A stretch of DNA of 64,000 nucleotides from Halomarina pelagica. Lineage in GTDB: Archaea > Halobacteriota > Halobacteria > Halobacteriales > Haloarculaceae. The notes under the pieces are model-generated. The model was not told the DNA's origin and made no database searches. It saw only the letters and a list, made by a program, of their open reading frames with translations. Shown piece by piece: positions 8,826-16,469 of this stretch; position 1 is the stretch's first letter, and every line of letters begins with the position of its first letter. The stretch is taken from contig NZ_CP100454.1 of assembly GCF_024228315.1 (NCBI RefSeq), positions 2,542,001-2,606,000 on the forward strand. Direction: 5' to 3'. The translations under genes were made by a program, and so were the position numbers.

Positions 8826-9305
8826 TCACGACGATCGGCTCCCGCACTCGACGACGGCGGGATCCGTCGCGGCGGCCATCGAGATCGCGTCCGTCTCGGA
8901 GACGTCGCTACCGACCGCGACGTTGATCCCGTAGGCCTCCGAGGGGTACGAGTCGGCGGTCAGGTCGAGGGACGTCCACTCGTCGTCGCCCGCGTGCCGC
9001 GCGCGGACGACGTGGTGGCCCGCCTCGTTCGACCACGCGCACTCGACGTCCCGCTCCCCCGGCTCGCCCGATTTCCGCGCGGCGGGAACGTCGTACGCCC
9101 GCTCGTGTACCACCCCGCCGTCGCGCAGTACCCGCACCTCGATCCGCCGCGCTCGGTCGGTGAAGTTGGAGATCCACACCCGTCCGAGGGCGGGAGCGGC
9201 CGGCTCCCCGGTCAGCCCGGGAGACGAACAGCCGCCGAGGGTCGCCAGCGCCGCGAGGCTGCTCGCGCCGCTGACGAGGAACCGGCGGCGGGATCGGGTG
9301 CTCAT
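8826..9305 (-). CDS. Tat-exported putative lipoprotein, haloarchaeal
   Basis: The 159-residue protein starts with a twin-arginine signal (MSTRSRRRFLVSG), a hydrophobic stretch, and a lipobox LGGC ending near residue 26, so it should be exported folded by Tat and lipid-anchored outside the cell. The mature part holds a predicted beta-rich domain (VWISNFTDRARRIEVRVLRDG) resembling small extracellular immunoglobulin-like folds of haloarchaeal lipoproteins. No catalytic motif is visible. Its function is unknown. Confidence 0.8.
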   Translation of the reverse strand: MSTRSRRRFLVSGASSLAALATLGGCSSPGLTGEPAAPALGRVWISNFTDRARRIEVRVLRDGGVVHERAYDVPAARKSGEPGERDVECAWSNEAGHHVVRARHAGDDEWTSLDLTADSYPSEAYGINVAVGSDVSETDAISMAAATDPAVVECGSRSS

Positions 9306-9428
9306 CTCTCGGTGTACTTCTCGCCCGACTGAAAAACCTGTCGTCCGTTCGGTCGCACCGTCCGCCGTGCGTCGTGCGTCTCGACGCCCGTCCCTCGACC
9401 CCCGTCTCCGGCCTCGGACGCCCTCGAC

Positions 9429-9776
9429 TCAGGTCGGTTCGGGCGTTCTTTCGAGAGGGCGAAGGCAGAGGCGGCCGTCAGCGTGCACCACGACGCGGTA
9501 TCCGTCGTAGACGAACGCGACGTGCCCGTCGGTTCGCGGGACGCCGCAGAGCGACTCGAACAGTCGGTCGAGGGCGTCGAAGTCGAGGTGATCGGAGAGG
9601 GGGACGATCTCCGTCAGCCCTCGGCCGGTGACCGCGGCGAGCGCCAGCACCACGGAGGTGCTGACGGGATCGTTCGATTTCCAGTCGTGGACGGCGCAGT
9701 ACCACCCCGTCTCGGGGTCGTATGCGACCGTCTCGCTTCCACCGTGGTGGAATCCGTCGGTAGGTTCGTCGTTCAT
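9429..9776 (-). CDS. HalOD1 output-domain protein
   Basis: This 115-residue protein is a single HalOD1 domain, a haloarchaea-specific module usually found alone or as an output domain in signalling proteins. Characteristic elements are VSTSVVLALAAVTG near residue 38, LDFDALDRLFESL near 64 and a terminal beta-hairpin VAFVYDGYRVVVHADG. It lies in front of an HTH_10 regulator gene transcribed in the same direction, so the two may share a regulatory context. A TATA-like cttataaacc on the minus strand at about 9870-9880 could serve it with a leader of roughly 70 nt. Confidence 0.85.
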   Translation of the reverse strand: MNDEPTDGFHHGGSETVAYDPETGWYCAVHDWKSNDPVSTSVVLALAAVTGRGLTEIVPLSDHLDFDALDRLFESLCGVPRTDGHVAFVYDGYRVVVHADGRLCLRPLERTPEPT

Positions 9777-9903
9777 GGGGACACTGCCGAGGACGGACCG
9801 AGCGGTACTCCGCCCGTCCTCGTCCGTCCCAACGACCCTGATGCCGGTGGAACCGGCGGTTCTCGGCAGAAGGGGTTTATAAGTGATTCCTCGGGGGAGC
9901 GCC

Positions 9904-10554
9904 CTATCGGTCGGCCGCCAGCGTGTTCCCGACCAACCGGTACAGCCCGCGCTGGATCCGCTGGGAGACCGCCCGCTGGCTCACTCCGAAGTGGTCGGCC
10001 AGTTCCTGCTGCGTAGTTCGGCGGGGGTCGTCGAAGTAGCCCCGTTCGTACGCGGCCACGATCGTCGTGCGTTGTTCCTCGGTCAGGTCGTACCGCTCCC
10101 CGGCGCGCATTTGCGTCACGCCGTATAGCCGCCGCAGTCGCAGAGGGATCTCGTTCTCGACGGTGTATCGTCGGAACTCCCGAAGTACGTCGCGGTCCGG
10201 AAAGCGAAGTTCGAACCGCCAGCCGTCAGCCGTCCCCCGAGCTTCGAGGATCGACGCCCCCGCCTCGGTAATGCCCGCGACGAGCCCGGCGACGGCGTGA
10301 TTCCACCGCGCTCGGTACAGGACGCCGGTCCCGACGCGATCGACGGCGGTCAGCGACTCGACGGCTCGCTTCTCCCGCACTCGACGCTCGAACTCGTCGA
10401 AGTCACCGCTGTCCCACGCCCAGAAGAACGGCAGCACCCCCTCCTCGGCCGGTACGATGCGCTCCAGTTCGATCCGTATCTCCGACTCGGCCGTGAGCGC
10501 GTCACCGAGCGGAAACGCCCCGACCGGAAGCGTGAACTCCGCGATCGTCGCCAT
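9904..10554 (-). CDS. Bacterio-opsin-activator type HTH_10 transcriptional regulator
   Basis: The 216-residue protein has an N-terminal Bat-like alpha/beta ligand or multimerisation domain (about residues 1-150) and a C-terminal HTH_10 DNA-binding domain (about 155-205, with LTEEQRTTIVAAYERGYFDDPRR followed by the helix-turn-helix TQQELADHFGVSQRAVSQ, shown in part). This pattern defines the haloarchaeal Bat family of DNA-binding activators. The start MATIAEF at 10554 is preferred over an upstream ATG at 10581, because other family members begin with this beta strand. No target can be inferred. Confidence 0.92.
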   Translation of the reverse strand: MATIAEFTLPVGAFPLGDALTAESEIRIELERIVPAEEGVLPFFWAWDSGDFDEFERRVREKRAVESLTAVDRVGTGVLYRARWNHAVAGLVAGITEAGASILEARGTADGWRFELRFPDRDVLREFRRYTVENEIPLRLRRLYGVTQMRAGERYDLTEEQRTTIVAAYERGYFDDPRRTTQQELADHFGVSQRAVSQRIQRGLYRLVGNTLAADR

Positions 10555-10683
10555 ACCGACCCCTTGTCGCCCGGCCGTCAAAGGTACCGAGGCCGCTCGA
10601 AAGCCGTGTACGTGTCCGGGACGTACCCGTCCGCGTTCGAGGGCGTCCGTAGAGTGAGGTGACTCCGCGCCCTACGACGCGCG

Positions 10684-11493
10684 ATGACTTCGTTCGAGAC
10701 CGGCGACCTGCTCGGCCGGTTCCCGTACGTCCGGGTCGGGTCCGAATCAGAGCGGCTCGTCGTCTTCCCCGGCGTGGGCGACGCGATGTTCGACGGGGAC
10801 TATCCGCCGCCGAGCGGATGGGCGCTCAGGACCTACTTCCGTCGGTTCGTCGACGACTACGCCGTCTACGTCGTGAGCCGCCCGCGAGGACTGCCGGCGG
10901 GACAGCGCATCGAGGACATGGCGGCCGACTACGCGGACGCCCTGGAGCGGGAACTCGGCCCCGCCGACGTGCTCGGTATCTCGATGGGCGGGATGATCGC
11001 CCAGGCGTTCGCCGCCGATCACCCGGATCTCGTCGACGAACTCGTGCTCGTCAACACCGGGTGTCGCGTGGCCGACGGTGCCCGGGACGCCGTCCGTCGG
11101 CTTCGGCGGTACGCGCGGACGCACGACTGGGCGCGAATCCGCGCCGAACTCGCGGTCGCGATGTTCACCGACTGGCGGGCGGTATCGTACCCGACGCTCG
11201 CGCTGACCGTCGGTCGGTTCGTCATGCCCAGGCCGGCCGTCGCGAGCGACGTCGGCGTCTCGCTCGACGCCGTCCTGTCGTTCGACGGGCGCGACCGACT
11301 CGACGACATCGCCGCCCGGACGCTCGTGGTCGGCGGCACCGACGACCCGTACTTCCCAAGGTCGATACTCGAGGAGACGGCCGCCGAGATCCCCGACGCG
11401 ACGCTCTGTGCGTTCCGCGGGGCGAAGCACGGCGCGTTCCACGAACGGAAACCGGCCTTCGACTCCCGCGTCGAGGCGTTTCTGGGGCAGTAG
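10684..11493 (+). CDS. Alpha/beta hydrolase
   Basis: This 269-residue alpha/beta hydrolase has the nucleophile elbow GISMGG with Ser near residue 100, an acidic residue in VGGTDDPYFP near 222, and the terminal histidine in RGAKHGAF near 246, so the triad is complete. The start ATG is preceded by gcgcgatg with no obvious TATA. Its substrate cannot be assigned; it may be an esterase, lipase or C-C hydrolase. An SDR gene follows on the same strand after about 140 bp. Confidence 0.85.
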   Translation: MTSFETGDLLGRFPYVRVGSESERLVVFPGVGDAMFDGDYPPPSGWALRTYFRRFVDDYAVYVVSRPRGLPAGQRIEDMAADYADALERELGPADVLGISMGGMIAQAFAADHPDLVDELVLVNTGCRVADGARDAVRRLRRYARTHDWARIRAELAVAMFTDWRAVSYPTLALTVGRFVMPRPAVASDVGVSLDAVLSFDGRDRLDDIAARTLVVGGTDDPYFPRSILEETAAEIPDATLCAFRGAKHGAFHERKPAFDSRVEAFLGQ

Positions 11494-11634
11494 CGGTCGC
11501 GTCGGGCGGCCGTGTCGGGTCCTTCCGTCGGGTGCTCCCGTCGTCCCGGTGCGCGAAACCGAGCGACGAGAGCCCGGTCCGATCGCCGAGTCTGCAAGTG
11601 CAACGACTACCGAACCGCGCGACGAAGCCCTCGT

Positions 11635-12468
11635 ATGGCCGACGACACGGTCCTCATTACGGGGTGCGGGTCCGGGATCGGGCGCGAGACGGCGCTCGCG
11701 TTCCGCGAGCGGGGATGGAACGTCTGCGCCACTGACCCCGACCCGGACGCGATGGCCGACCTCGCGGAGCGCGGCTGTCTGACTCTCGAACTCGACGTGA
11801 CCGAGGACGGCGACGCGACGGCTGTCGTCGAGCGCGTCGCTGGCGAGTTCGGCGGGATCGACTGCCTGTTCAACAACGCGGGATACGGGCAGATCGGCCC
11901 CCTGGAGGAACTTCCGACCGACCGGCTCCGAGAGCAGTTCGAGGTGAACGTCTTCGGCCAGCACCGCCTCCTGCGCGCGGTCCTGCCGGTGATGCGACGG
12001 CGGGACGGCGGGACGGTCGTCAACATGGCGAGCGTCTACGGACGGACCGTCTTCCCCGGCCAGGGGGCCTACTGCGCATCCAAATGGGCGGTCGAGGCGG
12101 TGACCGACACGCTCAGGACCGAGGTCGCGGATCACGGTATCGACGTTGTGACGATCGAACCTGGGCCGGTCGAGACGCGGTTCGGGGAGCGGGCGCTCGC
12201 GCGGAAGGAGGACCTCGAACCGACGGGGGCGTACGGCTGGTTCTACAGGCTCTACGACCCGGAACTGTACGACCGCCGGTTCATCGATCGCGGAGTCGGG
12301 TACGTCCAGCCCCGACGGGTAGCGGCGGTGGTCGTGGACGCCGCGACCGACGACGACCCCGACCGGCGTTACGTCGTCGGTCCGTGGAAGTACCCCCTGC
12401 TGCTCGGGGTCGTCGTGCCCGACGCGGCGCGCGACCTGCTCTATGGGCTCCTGAAGCGGTTCGCGTAG
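11635..12468 (+). CDS. Short-chain dehydrogenase/reductase
   Basis: This 277-residue classical SDR has the cofactor loop TGCGSGIG near residue 9, NNAG near 83, and the catalytic YCASK (Tyr/Lys) near 148. A cap of about 25 residues beyond the standard 250 carries a Trp/Tyr-rich stretch (GAYGWFYRLYDP) that may shape a hydrophobic pocket. The Asp after the second beta strand (CATDPDPDAM) points to NAD(H) rather than NADP(H). I chose the ATG at 11635 since the upstream frame is Arg-rich. Substrate is unknown. Confidence 0.88.
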   Translation: MADDTVLITGCGSGIGRETALAFRERGWNVCATDPDPDAMADLAERGCLTLELDVTEDGDATAVVERVAGEFGGIDCLFNNAGYGQIGPLEELPTDRLREQFEVNVFGQHRLLRAVLPVMRRRDGGTVVNMASVYGRTVFPGQGAYCASKWAVEAVTDTLRTEVADHGIDVVTIEPGPVETRFGERALARKEDLEPTGAYGWFYRLYDPELYDRRFIDRGVGYVQPRRVAAVVVDAATDDDPDRRYVVGPWKYPLLLGVVVPDAARDLLYGLLKRFA

Positions 12469-12673
12469 CGTCCTCGACGAACCGCGACGTCCCCGAGCAG
12501 AAGTCACTCACTCCCAGCCGTCCTACCCTTCACACGGGTGGCGTAGCGCCCGGGCGACGAGCGAGGACCGAGAGAAGCGATCGGGCGATTACTACGTGGT
12601 AGCGCCGCGACGAATCGAGTCGGAGTGGCGACCCGGACGGCAGGCGCAACCGTTACCCCCCGACCCCGGGGCG

Positions 12674-12925
12674 TCAGAGCACCACGCCGTGCATCAGAAA
12701 TCCGACGGTGAGCCAGCCGCCGACGAGCACCCCGACGGCGACGGCGAGCGCGAGCAATCGGGGCGAGACGCCCGCGGTTCGTCCGTCGGCGTCCGCCGCC
12801 GCGCCGCAGCGGACGCACGTCCGGCGAGCGTGCTCCCCCGGCTGATCGATCCAGTCGTGGCCGTCGCGCCGACAGACGACGGGACCGAACAGCGGCGCGG
12901 CGGGCGACGGCGGTTCGTCGGTCAT
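12674..12925 (-). CDS. Small zinc-ribbon plus transmembrane protein
   Basis: The 83-residue protein carries a CxxC-type half-site (CRRDGHDW then RTCVRCGAAAD) within residues 15-48 and one C-terminal hydrophobic helix (LLALAVAVGVLVGGWLTVGFL) near 58-78, so it is predicted to be a membrane-anchored metal-binding protein. The upstream extension of the same frame is Arg-rich and was excluded. Its function is unknown. Confidence 0.7.
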   Translation of the reverse strand: MTDEPPSPAAPLFGPVVCRRDGHDWIDQPGEHARRTCVRCGAAADADGRTAGVSPRLLALAVAVGVLVGGWLTVGFLMHGVVL

Positions 12926-13062
12926 GATCGGTGGGTACTGTCCGCCTCGGCGGGATCCCCGATCGGGCGGCGTACAGCGTACGGGCGTTGAGTGCGCCAC
13001 TGCGCCTAAATACTTGCCGGGTCGGTCGCGTGCGTCGGGCGGACGCCCGGCCACGATCCTCT

Positions 13063-13518
13063 CTACTCCCGAGTCGACCGATCGTACCGCCGGACGACCG
13101 ACGCCACCCAGCCGAGTTTCAGCCCCGTCGACAGCGCGATGCCGACCGCCGCCCGGATCGGCTTTCGCGCGTAGGCGGCGTACAGCGCGTACCCGAACAG
13201 GGGGACGTTCAGCGCGTTGAGGACGTTCGGCCAGCCGAGACCGAACGCGCCGTTGCCCTCGTCGAGCCACCAGCGCTCCGCGCGCACCGCCCGGGTCATC
13301 CAGCCGTCGGCGTCCGGGTCCGGCCGACCGAACGCGATCGGATTGAGGACGGTCGCGAGGACGACCAGCGCGAACAGCCGCCGATCCCGCCGGTAGAGCG
13401 CGACCACCAGCAACGGACCCAGCAGCGTGCGCGACCAGCCGCTCTTCGGGTTCGAGTGACGCTCCCAGAACGCGTCTTCGAGTCGACCGCGCGTCGAACG
13501 CTCCGCTTCCCGCTCCAT
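13063..13518 (-). CDS. DUF6653-like haloarchaeal membrane protein
   Basis: This 151-residue protein has a short charged N-terminus with the motif FWERHSNPKSGWSR near residue 18, two close hydrophobic segments (about 30-60), a tryptophan-rich loop (ERWWLDEG near 84) and further hydrophobic helices near 97-140. The HxNPxSGW motif and layout match my memory of the haloarchaeal family DUF6653. No enzymatic motif is visible and no function is known. Confidence 0.75.
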   Translation of the reverse strand: MEREAERSTRGRLEDAFWERHSNPKSGWSRTLLGPLLVVALYRRDRRLFALVVLATVLNPIAFGRPDPDADGWMTRAVRAERWWLDEGNGAFGLGWPNVLNALNVPLFGYALYAAYARKPIRAAVGIALSTGLKLGWVASVVRRYDRSTRE

Positions 13519-13685
13519 GCGTCCGGTACGCCGGTCGTCGACAAAAGCGTAGAGCCGCGCCGATCGAGTCGGAGGATCGCTCTATCCGACCCACCCGACA
13601 CTCCCCGTCGCCGCTCCGTCCCCGTTCTCGACCGATCTATCAGAATATGGTAATAGTTATCCGCGGGTATCACCTCCCGAACTTC

Positions 13686-13868
13686 GTGGTTCGAGGGGAA
13701 CGGCGGAAACTGGCGGTATGTACCGCGTGCGGAAGCTCGCGGGTGGTGCTGATCCAGTTAGACGGGGATCTCCACCCGATGAACCGCGACGGCACGTGTG
13801 AATGCGGTTCGGACAAGTTCGAACTGGTGAGCTGGGAGGACGTGGAACGACCGGTAGAGGAGGAGTGA
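13686..13868 (+). CDS. Small CxxC zinc-finger protein
   Basis: This is a 60-residue protein with two zinc half-sites, CTACGS and CECGS, separated by about 28 residues, typical of the many small zinc-finger proteins of haloarchaea. I chose the GTG at 13686 because an AT-rich TATA-like gttatcc lies at 13655-13661, about 27 nt upstream. An alternative ATG at 13647 would add 13 non-acidic residues. Target or partner is unknown. Confidence 0.6.
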   Translation: MVRGERRKLAVCTACGSSRVVLIQLDGDLHPMNRDGTCECGSDKFELVSWEDVERPVEEE

Positions 13869-13968
13869 GAGGAGTGGAGCGGTTCTATTCTCCTGGCTGC
13901 CTGCCGAAACAGAAAGGTAGACGAGCTTCGACGGACGTAGAACACCGCTCTCGAGGGGGTGGTTGACG

Positions 13969-14166
13969 TCACTCGCCTGCTTTTACGATGATTATTCCGA
14001 CGAGTACGAGCGTCAGTTCCGTCTTGCAGTGGGGGAGATTGCGGAGGCCATCCATCCCGCCTGTACAACGTATCGTGAGATAGCTTCCGATCAAGAACAC
14101 TACCAGTCCGACGAGGATCACGACTTCGGCTTGGCCCCTCGTGTCCGATGACTGGCGGTCGGTCAT
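13969..14166 (-). CDS. Small two-helix membrane protein of the HNH cassette
   Basis: The 65-residue protein has a short polar N-terminus with RGQAEVVILVGLVVFLIGSYL, a hydrophobic helix near residues 14-32, and a second short one near 50-63. The gene starts 8 nt after the stop of the 89-aa gene upstream, so the two are probably cotranscribed with the membrane HNH gene. Base composition is less GC-rich than the flanks. A plus-strand open frame overlaps it but has no halophile-like composition. Function is unknown. Confidence 0.55.
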   Translation of the reverse strand: MTDRQSSDTRGQAEVVILVGLVVFLIGSYLTIRCTGGMDGLRNLPHCKTELTLVLVGIIIVKAGE

Positions 14167-14174
14167 CGGACTCG

Positions 14175-14444
14175 TTATCGGAAGAGGCCGAAGCCTCCGC
14201 CGAGTGCACTCCCCCCGCGATCGGACTGTTTGGCGTACTTCTGGAACTCCTGTTCCGCGCCTTTGAAGTTTCGGACCTCTATCGTTCTCGTCATCACGTC
14301 CATCCCGACCTCGTCTATCATCCCCGTCGGTTCGTATTCGTCCGTGATGACGCGAGCCTTGAGGTCGCCCCGTCGCTTAATCTCGTACACGCCGTTCTGC
14401 ACCTTTTCGAGGGTCCACTTACCGTCCCTTCGAACAACTGCCAT
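14175..14444 (-). CDS. Hypothetical 89-aa protein of the HNH cassette
   Basis: The protein reads MAVVRRDGKWTLEKVQNG at its start and ends with a glycine-rich GGSALGGGFGLFR tail. It is mixed-charge and lacks the strong acidity of core halophile proteins. It sits 23 nt downstream of the HNH gene stop and 8 nt upstream of a small membrane protein, suggesting a three-gene transcript. I do not recognise a domain. It may be a partner or immunity-like factor of the nuclease, but this is inference from position only. Confidence 0.65.
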   Translation of the reverse strand: MAVVRRDGKWTLEKVQNGVYEIKRRGDLKARVITDEYEPTGMIDEVGMDVMTRTIEVRNFKGAEQEFQKYAKQSDRGGSALGGGFGLFR

Positions 14445-14467
14445 ACGTGAATTTCACCTTCTCGTAC

Positions 14468-14995
14468 TTATCTGTTCACTTGGTACTTAAGCTTTGACCG
14501 GCTGATGGTTCCACCGTCAGCTTTTCGATGACAGTTCGGACAGAGTACGATCAGGTTGCCCGGGGCGTTGGAGCCTCCTTCCGATCGCGGTTCGATGTGA
14601 TGGACATCGGGGGAGTCAACGCGCTCGTTACACCACTCACATCGCCGATCAGCACGCTCGAAGTCGAGTTCGTTTTTGAGGCTCTCGGGAGCCGGCGGGG
14701 TCTTTTCTGTGTTTGTGCGTGTCCGTTCGGAAGCTCCCGAGACTCCACCTCCGGACCCGCTGAACAGCCAGTTGACGGCTCTGTGAAGCCCCGACCGTTG
14801 GCGAACTCCTCTGAACCCCACGATGATATAGAGCAGACCCAACGCCGAGAGACCGACGATGACCCACCGCAGAAAGGCGGTTCGCGCCGAGAATGGTTCG
14901 TTTACTAACATGTACCCTCCGAAGATGAGCGAAACGATGAGGATACCGATTGGAGAGGGACTACCACTTCCAATACTATCTTGATCTAATGACAT
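14468..14995 (-). CDS. Membrane-anchored HNH endonuclease
   Basis: This 175-residue protein has two transmembrane segments (about residues 15-31 and 43-61), a Ser/Gly/Thr-rich linker (about 79-105), and a C-terminal HNH nuclease domain. HNH residues are all present: zinc pairs C119/C122 and C152/C155, the tandem histidines H132-H133, N147, and H156 after CPNC. The nuclease should face the cytoplasm. A minus-strand TATA-like catatttatg lies about 25 nt before the ATG, consistent with a leaderless transcript for the cassette. GC content is visibly lower than in neighbours. Defence nuclease is a possibility; a mobile-element remnant is another. Confidence 0.85.
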   Translation of the reverse strand: MSLDQDSIGSGSPSPIGILIVSLIFGGYMLVNEPFSARTAFLRWVIVGLSALGLLYIIVGFRGVRQRSGLHRAVNWLFSGSGGGVSGASERTRTNTEKTPPAPESLKNELDFERADRRCEWCNERVDSPDVHHIEPRSEGGSNAPGNLIVLCPNCHRKADGGTISRSKLKYQVNR

Positions 14996-15117
14996 ACATA
15001 ATTCACTACATCAACGGAACATAAATATGTGCACTTCGACACGCGCTCTTTATCGGCGGGCGAGCGTATCGGGCACGAAATCGAATGGCAAAGACGACCC
15101 GGACGTAGAGGGGTTCG

Positions 15118-16074
15118 TTATCGCCCCAGCCAGTCGACCATCGCGTCTTCGTTTTCCACGATGGCGGAGACATGTCCGAGATCGGGGTAGAAGTGCGCCT
15201 CCGCAGTGGGAATCGCGTCCCACAGGGACAGTCCCATTTCGATCGGGGTGATCCGATCGGCCCGTCCGTGCCAGATTCCGACGGGCACGTCGATGGTCTC
15301 GAGGGGGAACCCCCAGTCGCCCGCGAACAGCCGTAGATCCCTGACGAACGTCGCGTTGCCGTGATGCTGGCTGGCGGCCGGTACTGAAGCGACCAGGAGC
15401 TTCCCGACCTCGCTTCTCCAGATCTCCTCGTCCCTCGGCGCGGCGGCTTCGATCCGCCGTTCGAGCGTCCACTCGGGCGCGTACAGCGCCGAGAGTTCCT
15501 CCGCTCGCAAGAACGTTCGGATCACCCACGGTACGTACGAAGCGCCGAGAGGGAGGAGCCGGGGTTTGAGACCGACCGATTCGATCGGGCCGAACCCGCA
15601 ACAGACGGCGACCCGTGGAAATCGTTCGGGGGCTAACGCAGCGCACGCGACGGCGTACGGCCCGCCGGCAGAAATACCGAGCACGGGGGCCGCGTCGACG
15701 TCGAGGGCGTCCAACACCCCGGCAGCGTCGGCCGGCCAGTCGGCTATCTCCCGATCGGGGTCCGGGTCGGAGACGCCGACGCCCGGGCGCTCGGGGGCGA
15801 CGATCCGAACCCCTCGCTCTCGACCGACGCGGTCGAACAGGGCGGCCCCCAGCCTGCCACTGGGCACGCCGTGAACGGCCAGAACCGGATCGCCGTCCGG
15901 ATCACCCGTCTCTGCATACCCGAGCTTTCGGCCGTCCGGGAGCGTCACCGTATCCGGGTTTTCGAACAGGTCACGCGCGATAGCGAGCACTCCCCCGGCA
16001 TCCTCCCCGAGGAATGGCGGCGTGGCGTTCCGCCCCCACCAGCGCCGGAACGGGACGTCGACGAGACTATGCAT
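15118..16074 (-). CDS. Alpha/beta hydrolase
   Basis: This 318-residue alpha/beta hydrolase has a ~45-residue N-terminal extension, an oxyanion-hole AVHGVPSGR near residue 67, the nucleophile elbow GISAGG with Ser near 134, and the catalytic histidine in DLGHVSA near 302. The acid is probably in GRADRITP near 271. A GC-rich sequence distinguishes it from the adjacent AT-richer HNH cassette. Substrate is unknown. Confidence 0.85.
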   Translation of the reverse strand: MHSLVDVPFRRWWGRNATPPFLGEDAGGVLAIARDLFENPDTVTLPDGRKLGYAETGDPDGDPVLAVHGVPSGRLGAALFDRVGRERGVRIVAPERPGVGVSDPDPDREIADWPADAAGVLDALDVDAAPVLGISAGGPYAVACAALAPERFPRVAVCCGFGPIESVGLKPRLLPLGASYVPWVIRTFLRAEELSALYAPEWTLERRIEAAAPRDEEIWRSEVGKLLVASVPAASQHHGNATFVRDLRLFAGDWGFPLETIDVPVGIWHGRADRITPIEMGLSLWDAIPTAEAHFYPDLGHVSAIVENEDAMVDWLGR

Positions 16075-16204
16075 CGTCCGTATACCGGTGGCCGTCTAAG
16101 TAAGGGTTGACGTCGACGGGCGCTACCAGCCGCTCTCCACCTCGATGCCGGATTTATTCGAACCCTCTGCGCCGGTTCGCTCGTCACGTCTCGCAGGATC
16201 ATGA

Positions 16205-16272
16205 GGGCTGCAGGATTTGAACCACGGTCGTTCCGCTCGCTCACGCTCGCTTCACTCCCTGATTCAAATCCT
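16205..16272. repeat. Duplicated tRNA-Arg T-arm and inverted copy (possible attachment-site scar)
   Basis: The 16 bp ctgcaggatttgaacc occurs at 16208-16223 and again at 16318-16333 within the 3' half of tRNA-Arg. Its core is also inverted: aggatttgaa at 16212-16221 faces ttcaaatcct at 16263-16272. The piece reproduces only a tRNA T-arm and acceptor start (preceded by aggg), so it is not a functional tRNA. A duplicate of a tRNA 3' end beside the gene is the usual trace of integrase-mediated insertion. Confidence 0.6.
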
Positions 16273-16311
16273 TCGGAGCCGTTTTCACGGCTCACTTCGT
16301 TCGCCGGAAAA

Positions 16312-16386
16312 CGGGCGCTGCAGGATTTGAACCCGCGGCAACTTGGTCCGAAGCCAAGCACTCTGTCCAGACTGAGCTAAGCGCCC
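16312..16386 (-). tRNA. tRNA-Arg (anticodon UCG)
   Basis: The reverse complement folds as a canonical cloverleaf. The acceptor GGGCGCT pairs with AGCGCCC and is followed by discriminator G; the anticodon arm CTTGG-CTTCGGA-CCAAG has TCG in the central positions, which reads CGA (Arg); the T-loop is TTCAAAT. No intron is seen and CCA is not encoded. Confidence 0.95.
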
Positions 16387-16440
16387 TCACTTCCATCGAA
16401 CAGAGTCTGCGATTTAACTCTGTCCATCGGTTTCGCGGGC

Positions 16441-16446
16441 TTTATC
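16441..16446 (+). promoter_or_regulatory. TATA box of the UbiA-family gene
   Basis: The tttatc element lies 24-29 nt before the ATG at 16470, as expected for a leaderless haloarchaeal transcript. Confidence 0.55.
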
Positions 16447-16469
16447 CCACGCGTCGGAAATCGGGACGT

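Noticed and set aside
13963-14151. Plus-strand 62-aa frame overlapping the 65-aa membrane protein
   Set aside because: The minus-strand frame has two clear hydrophobic segments and fits the cassette order; the plus-strand frame has no supporting context, although neither is proven.
16205-16230. A second tRNA gene next to tRNA-Arg
   Set aside because: Only a T-arm and acceptor start are present; no anticodon arm or cloverleaf can be formed.
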